From the IMG/VR virus record IMGVR_UViG_3300027759_000111, positions 1-56,577 of that record: a stretch of DNA of 56,577 nucleotides. One strand, 5' to 3'. The DNA is from a virus. The position numbers and the translations under genes were made by a program. Below the pieces are notes generated by a model. That model had not been told where the DNA came from. It saw only the letters and a list, made by a program, of their open reading frames with translations, and did not search any database. Positions 53,273 to 56,577 of this stretch are shown in pieces; within the stretch, counting starts at the first letter, position 1; every line of letters starts with the position of its first letter.

Positions 53273-54160
53273 TTAGTTTGATATTGGATATCTTATATAA
53301 CAAACACCACCTTGGCCATTTGCATTACCATAACTGCCTGCATTTAAAGAATCTGAACTATTACCTGCACTTCCACCATTATTTCCATTTATAACTTCGG
53401 TTGCAAAACTGGAACCTCCTCCACCTCCGCCTGCAGCCGTATCTCCTCCTGGTTCAGGCCCATAACTTCCTCCATTATAACCGCCTCCGCCTCCGCCTCC
53501 ACCACTTTGATCTCCTCCTGGAGTATAACCATCTTGACCATTTTGTCCTGCTTGATTACCAGTAGTTCCTCCTGCACGACCAGTATTAGAACTACTTCCA
53601 TTATTTCCTCCGCCGCCGCCGGCTCCTCCTACGCCTCGGCCTCCTCCTTCGCCGCCGCCTCCGCCTCCGCCTCCGGCCGCAGCAACTAAAATTGTTCCAC
53701 TACGAAGTAAAAAAGTTCCTCCGCCTCCTCCGCCACCAGCACCAGAACATCCTCCTGTGCCAGCTCCCATTCCATTTCCACCTTTACCTAAAAGTGGGCC
53801 AGTTCCTCCAGCAGCTCCATTTCCTGTTGTACAACCACCTGTAGCTGTTGAACCTCCTCCTCCAACACTTACATTTAAAGTTTCTTGTGTTATTGCCAAT
53901 GCTGAAGTACGAGCATAAGCACCTCCGCCACCATCGGCGCCTGCACCTGAACCTGATCTTCCTCCTGCAGCTCCCCACATAATTACATCTACAGTTGCTC
54001 CTCCTGGAGCAAAAGTAATTACAAAATCTCCTGAAGTTCCTGGATCAAATCTATGTACGTTATAAGTTATTGAGTCTATTGTTTGTTGAAATATTGTTCC
54101 ACCTGTGGCCTCGATAAATTTTTTACCACCACTACCTACTAATAAAGGATATACAGTCAT
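53273..54160 (-). CDS. Glycine-rich tail adhesin
   Basis: A 295-residue protein. Residues 1-60 form a short attachment part (MTVYPLLVGSGGKKFIEATGG, FQQTIDSITYNVHRFDPGTSGDFVITF), and from AGGGGG-rich residues about 67 onward it is dominated by glycine runs, interrupted by Ser, Ala, Thr and Tyr, ending GGVCYIRYPISN. The same glycine-rich plan and a similar end (IVILRY) occur in the 526-residue fibre at 16325, suggesting a shared tip domain for host receptor binding. The repeats are G+C-rich relative to the genome. Confidence 0.72.
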   Translation of the reverse strand: MTVYPLLVGSGGKKFIEATGGTIFQQTIDSITYNVHRFDPGTSGDFVITFAPGGATVDVIMWGAAGGRSGSGAGADGGGGAYARTSALAITQETLNVSVGGGGSTATGGCTTGNGAAGGTGPLLGKGGNGMGAGTGGCSGAGGGGGGGTFLLRSGTILVAAAGGGGGGGGEGGGRGVGGAGGGGGNNGSSSNTGRAGGTTGNQAGQNGQDGYTPGGDQSGGGGGGGGYNGGSYGPEPGGDTAAGGGGGGSSFATEVINGNNGGSAGNSSDSLNAGSYGNANGQGGVCYIRYPISN

Positions 54161-54168
54161 AAATTATT

Positions 54169-54684
54169 TTATGATAGGCCACCGCCATTAATAACATATG
54201 TATTTGTGCCTACACACAATAATGTTGCAATACCTCTTTGGGCTAATGTTCTGCTACCTGTGTTTGCTGTGCCTGCTAGATAAATTGTAACACTTGTACC
54301 TTGTGTTATTGTAATAGATGAAGATGAGTTATTAAATATAGTAACGTTTTGTCCTATTGTAAATATTCCTGTGTTTAAAGTTACACCAGCTGTTGTTGAA
54401 ATGTGTTTTCCGTGATCTGAATTTTGTAAAACATAACTTGTACTTTTAGTTTCTTGTGGTACACTTCTTATTTCACCTTTAGCGTCAGATAATGTAGCTG
54501 AACTGCCTGTTGTTTGAAAACCTGTACTTGTTATAGTACCTGTTGTTATTAAATTTCTTGTAGTTGTGTTGCCATTTGCTAATACACGGTCAATATCTGT
54601 ATCTTCATATAGATCACGTATGTTTTCATCCATTTCAGCATAAGTTAATGCTGTACCTTTTATGCCTCTTTTAACTATTGTCAT
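54169..54684 (-). CDS. Fibre or baseplate structural protein
   Basis: A 171-residue protein starting MTIVKRGIKGTALTYAEMDENIRDLYEDTD, a widespread marine phage fibre N-terminal motif (KGTALTYAEMDENIRDL). The rest is a short Thr/Ser/Gly-rich beta part (NHS-like TSYVLQNSDHGKHISTTAGVTL) resembling a fibre tip fold, ending YVINGGGLS. It overlaps the next small gene by 4 bases. It probably forms a short fibre or an adaptor for the glycine-rich adhesin. Confidence 0.7.
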   Translation of the reverse strand: MTIVKRGIKGTALTYAEMDENIRDLYEDTDIDRVLANGNTTTRNLITTGTITSTGFQTTGSSATLSDAKGEIRSVPQETKSTSYVLQNSDHGKHISTTAGVTLNTGIFTIGQNVTIFNNSSSSITITQGTSVTIYLAGTANTGSRTLAQRGIATLLCVGTNTYVINGGGLS

Positions 54685-54857
54685 TCTGTATTATCTCCGT
54701 TATCATTATAATAAATTCCAATGTAACTTTGAAATGAATTACCTACTATGCCTGGATTTTTATCAATATAATCAAAAGCAACATATTCAAAACGTTCTGT
54801 TTCTGCTTTTGTTGGTTGACTTGTAAATGTTAAACCTGAAGCATCTAATTCTGCCAT
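54681..54857 (-). CDS. Unknown 58-residue protein
   Basis: A small acidic protein (MAELDASGLTFTSQPTKAETERFEYVAFDYIDKNPG, then SFQSYIGIYYNDNGDNTE). I use the ATG at 54857, which has AGGA 5 bases before it and lies just after the PAAR stop; a possible TTG further upstream is unlikely. No membrane segment or motif is seen. It sits between the PAAR tip and fibre genes, so a tail role is plausible. Confidence 0.6.
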   Translation of the reverse strand: MAELDASGLTFTSQPTKAETERFEYVAFDYIDKNPGIVGNSFQSYIGIYYNDNGDNTE

Positions 54858-54858
54858 A

Positions 54859-55149
54859 TTATCCTGCAAATACGTTAGGAGAACCGCTGGCTGATTTATT
54901 TGCTACCCAACATCCGTGTCCACTTGTTGCATCCTCTTTTCTATGAACTCCAATACCGTTTACAAACACAGAAGTACTTCCTTCTACAGCTACATCTGAA
55001 CAGGCACACTCATCTCCTATTCTAACTACAGCAGCACCATTTATAAAAACATTTTCCGAGCCTGTTTTATAAGGAGTTTGATGATAAGGTTCAATTATAC
55101 AAGCGTGACCAATGTGTTTATCTAATCCTACTCTGGAAATAGCTGTCAT
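54859..55149 (-). CDS. PAAR-domain spike tip protein
   Basis: A 96-residue PAAR-repeat protein. Three repeats carry the pattern G-S-x-x-V-F-x-N-G with R-x-G-D (TGSENVFINGAAVVRIGDECACSD, EGSTSVFVNGIGVHRKEDATSGHGC, SGSPNVFAG). It begins with GLDKHIGHACIIEPYH. His and Cys in the repeats are the usual metal site. In T4 the corresponding gp5.4 caps the gp5 spike; here it would sharpen the membrane-puncturing needle. Gene order (PAAR upstream of the wedge genes) agrees. Confidence 0.92.
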   Translation of the reverse strand: MTAISRVGLDKHIGHACIIEPYHQTPYKTGSENVFINGAAVVRIGDECACSDVAVEGSTSVFVNGIGVHRKEDATSGHGCWVANKSASGSPNVFAG

Positions 55150-55150
55150 T

Positions 55151-55300
55151 TTATCTTCCTTGACCTCTATATTTTTTAAAACTTCTTCTTTTATGTTTAT
55201 TCATCATACATTTGCTGTGAAATCCACGGCCAATGTTTGTTCTTTTAGGTTTGCTTGTTTTTTTTGAGGAATTTGTGTTTCCTGCAACTTTTCTTGCCAT
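55151..55300 (-). CDS. Small basic protein (49 residues), KKYRGQGR type
   Basis: An open frame encoding MARKVAGNTNSSKKTSKPKR and on to an Arg/Lys-rich end HKRRSFKKYRGQGR. It is one base upstream of the PAAR gene. The extreme basic charge and the C-terminal motif are like small conserved proteins of marine T4-like phages that lie near spike or head genes, perhaps nucleic-acid-binding. The start is preceded by a GTAAAGTAT stretch. No function is established. Confidence 0.55.
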   Translation of the reverse strand: MARKVAGNTNSSKKTSKPKRTNIGRGFHSKCMMNKHKRRSFKKYRGQGR

Positions 55301-55499
55301 ACTTTACTATTTAGTGTGATTCTTTATCAAAAATATTCATTTTTTTTTGAAAAAAACACAAGAACAAACGTAGTCCGGCAAAAAATAGTTGTTAAGTTAT
55401 TGATTTTACTGCTTTATTTCTTTAAAACTATGGCGCTTTTCGCTTGTTTTGTTGATTTTTATATGTTATATTATATGTATATTAACAATTAATAATAAT
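55301..55499. other. 199-base divergent intergenic region with possible early promoter
   Basis: No gene is supported here. The minus-strand side has ACTAAATAG about 4-15 bases before the basic protein, a weak late-promoter-like element. On the plus strand TTGTTT (55444-55449) and TATATT (55467-55472), 17 bases apart, form a plausible sigma-70-type promoter for the following plus-strand genes. A long T/A homopolymer pair lies near 55340-55365 and may be a terminator-like or flexible spacer region. Confidence 0.4.
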
Positions 55500-55736
55500 A
55501 TGACAAAATATAACGTAACTTATACTGTGTACTTTGAGAATGACATCAAAAACATAGATACGGCTATTATGGCCGATAATGAAGATGAGGCAATTAAGTT
55601 TTCTAAAAAAAAACTAGAAAAATATCTTGAAAAAAGAAATGATTTTGAAGGTTTTGAATTAGATAATATTGTTGAATATAGTAAAGTTTTTCATTCTGTT
55701 AAACTTAACGGTTTTTATGAATACAAATCTGCTTAA
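55500..55736 (+). CDS. Unknown 78-residue protein
   Basis: A small plus-strand gene. I chose the ATG at 55500 since an upstream in-frame opening would be a hydrophobic lead from the promoter region. The protein (MTKYNVTYTVYFENDIKNID, ADNEDEAIKFSKKKLEKYLEKR) has a beta strand plus helix layout, and the EDEAIKFSKKKLE part resembles small phage proteins with repeated beta-alpha folds. No family is recognised. It begins the plus-strand cluster. Confidence 0.6.
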   Translation: MTKYNVTYTVYFENDIKNIDTAIMADNEDEAIKFSKKKLEKYLEKRNDFEGFELDNIVEYSKVFHSVKLNGFYEYKSA

Positions 55737-55737
55737 T

Positions 55738-55863
55738 ATGAATAAAGATGATATAAAAAGTCTATTGGTAGCCGCTGCTATCGTAGCATTTGGTTATGTG
55801 TTAATGTTAGGATTTTATTACTTCGCTGATTACATAGGAATATATGAAAACCTTAGATACTAA
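55738..55863 (+). CDS. Small membrane protein (41 residues)
   Basis: A short gene beginning one base after the previous stop. It encodes MNKDDIKSLLVAAAIVAFGY and VLMLGFYYFADYIGIYENLRY; residues about 9-28 form one transmembrane segment. It overlaps the next gene by 20 bases. Single-span phage membrane peptides act in lysis control or envelope remodelling, but the role here is unknown. Confidence 0.55.
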   Translation: MNKDDIKSLLVAAAIVAFGYVLMLGFYYFADYIGIYENLRY

Positions 55864-56074
55864 ATTAAAGTGGTTTGCAACGGCCGTTCTCATAGTTGCT
55901 ACTGCATTGACATCATTAAACATTTATCCTTTGGGGCCATTATTATATTTACTTGGTGGTTTACTTTGGTTAATTGTGAGTGTTATGTGGAAAGAACCTG
56001 CATTAATTGTAACCAATATTACTTTGGCGTCTGTTAATGCTATAGGATTAATTTATAATTTATTTTTAAAATAA
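55844..56074 (+). CDS. Multi-span membrane protein (76 residues)
   Basis: A hydrophobic protein with three likely spans: LKWFATAVLIVATALTSLNIY, GPLLYLLGGLLWLIVSVMW and ALIVTNITLASVNAIGLIYNLF. The pattern with a central Trp-rich span is like small conserved membrane proteins found in both marine bacteria and phages (DUF6552-type by recollection). It overlaps both neighbours. Its TAA overlaps the next ATG by one base (TAATG). Confidence 0.65.
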   Translation: MKTLDTKLKWFATAVLIVATALTSLNIYPLGPLLYLLGGLLWLIVSVMWKEPALIVTNITLASVNAIGLIYNLFLK

Positions 56075-56238
56075 TGGAAAAACCAGAAATTAAAGACATT
56101 AATTATACTGGCTCTTGGGGTAAAGTTTATCTTGTAAAGTATAAAGGATTTTCTAATGTAATGTTAAAAGAAGAAATTGCTGATTGGTGCGAAGAAGTTG
56201 ACCAAATAAAAGAAGAATTACAATCTACCGAATCTTAG
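56074..56238 (+). CDS. Unknown 54-residue protein
   Basis: A small acidic protein, MEKPEIKDINYTGSWGKVYL and VKYKGFSNVMLKEEIADWCE, ending QSTES. It is coupled to the preceding membrane protein by TAATG. Its last 14 bases overlap the end of a convergent minus-strand frame. No motif is recognised. Confidence 0.6.
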   Translation: MEKPEIKDINYTGSWGKVYLVKYKGFSNVMLKEEIADWCEEVDQIKEELQSTES

Positions 56239-56401
56239 AACTATTTTCATTTATTATCCAAGGATAATAAAACGCTGTTACCAAATCAATTTGTTTATAG
56301 GTAATATTCCAAACACATTCCATCCATTCACGTTCATAATCATATTCTTGGAAGTTACCTGCATTATAGTTATGTAAACTATTTGTTCTGTCTGTGTGCA
56401 T
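56225..56401 (-). CDS. Small minus-strand protein (58 residues)
   Basis: A 58-codon open frame encoding MHTDRTNSLHNYNAGNFQEY, then DYEREWMECVWNITYKQIDL and a C-terminal VTAFYYPWIINENSSKIR. It is aromatic-rich. A TATAAATA element lies 9 bases upstream, predicting a leader of about 4 bases, as for several other late genes here, and it converges with the plus-strand neighbour. The promoter makes it likely to be real despite its size. No family is recognised. Confidence 0.5.
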   Translation of the reverse strand: MHTDRTNSLHNYNAGNFQEYDYEREWMECVWNITYKQIDLVTAFYYPWIINENSSKIR

Positions 56402-56410
56402 TTATAATAT

Positions 56411-56418
56411 TATTTATA
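56411..56418 (-). promoter_or_regulatory. Late promoter TATAAATA (minus half of a divergent pair)
   Basis: An exact element directed to the 58-residue minus-strand gene. It overlaps the plus-strand element at 56417-56424 by two bases. Confidence 0.55.
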
Positions 56419-56424
56419 TAAATA
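56417..56424 (+). promoter_or_regulatory. Late promoter TATAAATA (plus half of a divergent pair)
   Basis: An exact element directed to the gene starting at 56452, 27 bases downstream, with an AAGGAG ribosome binding site between. It pairs with the opposing element at 56411-56418. Confidence 0.55.
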
Positions 56425-56451
56425 CTCTTACCAATTAACCAAGGAGTTACA

Positions 56452-56577
56452 ATGGGCAGAAAAAAAGTAAAAACTCCTGAAGATATAATTGAAGCTATAA
56501 AAGAAAAACAATCTGAAATTGACGATTTATTATACGACCTAGAAGATACTATAAATGTTTCTTCTGATGAAGATATT
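56452..56577 (+). CDS. 5' part of an acidic helical protein, truncated by the window
   Basis: The first 42 codons (MGRKKVKTPEDIIEAIKEKQ, then SEIDDLLYDLEDTINVSSDEDI) with a strong AAGGAG site 5 bases before the ATG. The visible part is a charged helix with coiled-coil potential. The end lies beyond the window, so no function can be assigned. Confidence 0.7.
   Translation, partial: MGRKKVKTPEDIIEAIKEKQSEIDDLLYDLEDTINVSSDEDI

Noticed and set aside
53400-54000. Possible CRISPR or tandem-repeat array in the G+C-rich stretch
   Set aside because: The repeats are irregular glycine codons (GGA/GGC/GGT) of a continuous reading frame, with no constant repeat or spacer length.
54858-54869. A TTG start four codons upstream for the 58-residue protein
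   Set aside because: The ATG at 54857 has a better placed AGGA site and avoids overlap with the PAAR gene.
55340-55370. Terminator in the T-run/A-run near 55350
   Set aside because: The stem would be only A-T pairs with little stability and uncertain strand; it is noted only as part of the intergenic region.
1-56577. tRNA or rRNA genes, integrase, attachment sites, insertion sequences
   Set aside because: No cloverleaf-like sequence, recombinase motif or terminal repeats were recognised. The phage appears strictly lytic in this window, though an unaided scan can miss a tRNA.

Overview
This window is a late-gene segment of a large, AT-rich, T4-like myovirus (Straboviridae/Kyanoviridae-like). 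Read along the minus strand from right to left, it gives a nearly complete T4 virion module: PAAR spike tip, gp25, gp6, further baseplate wedge proteins, fibres, gp13, gp14, gp15, gp16 and gp17 (terminase), gp18 sheath, gp19 tube, gp20 portal, gp67/68-like core proteins, and the first codons of what is probably gp21. Low G+C (about one third by eye), TATAAATA late promoters and cargo typical of ocean phages point to a marine host. The lack of photosynthesis genes here, together with a PcyX-type bilin reductase, fits a phage of a heterotrophic marine bacterium such as a SAR11-type alphaproteobacterium better than a classical cyanophage. The host is inferred, not shown.

Layout. 1-9453: head, neck, terminase, sheath, tube and portal genes, all minus. 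9480-16324: accessory block 1, with heme oxygenase, ferredoxin-dependent bilin reductase, an outer-membrane beta-barrel protein, a flavin-dependent tryptophan-halogenase-like protein and several 2OG-Fe(II) oxygenases. Two of the oxygenases are on the plus strand behind their own promoters. 16325-25733: fibre and adhesin genes, including a 1230-residue fibre with six carbohydrate-binding-like repeats and a small membrane protein at 23035-23175. 25757-37348: accessory block 2, an almost gapless operon with four radical SAM proteins (at least three with SPASM-type C-termini), four 2OG oxygenases, a cupin, an SDR and several unknown proteins. 37373-55300: fibre and baseplate genes up to the PAAR protein and a 49-residue basic protein. 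55500-56577: small plus-strand genes, mostly membrane or regulatory-sized, probably the edge of an early region.

The most striking system is in accessory block 2. A cupin, a radical SAM/SPASM enzyme and a 180-residue protein with a structural-protein look are translationally coupled. The 180-residue protein ends in three Cys-His-(Ser/Thr)-Ser units followed by RGRR. Two unrecognised proteins, three more radical SAM enzymes and four Fe(II)/2OG oxygenases follow. I propose a phage-encoded post-translational modification system whose substrate is the Cys/His tail of a virion or secreted protein, that is, a RiPP-like modification displayed on a phage particle. The gene order and motifs are visible; the chemistry is inference.

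Other notable patterns are leaderless or near-leaderless late genes, two back-to-back TATAAATA promoter pairs, a perfect 9-bp palindrome at the edge of accessory block 2, and an excess of the tetranucleotide GGCC in the core genes that is weaker in the cargo genes.
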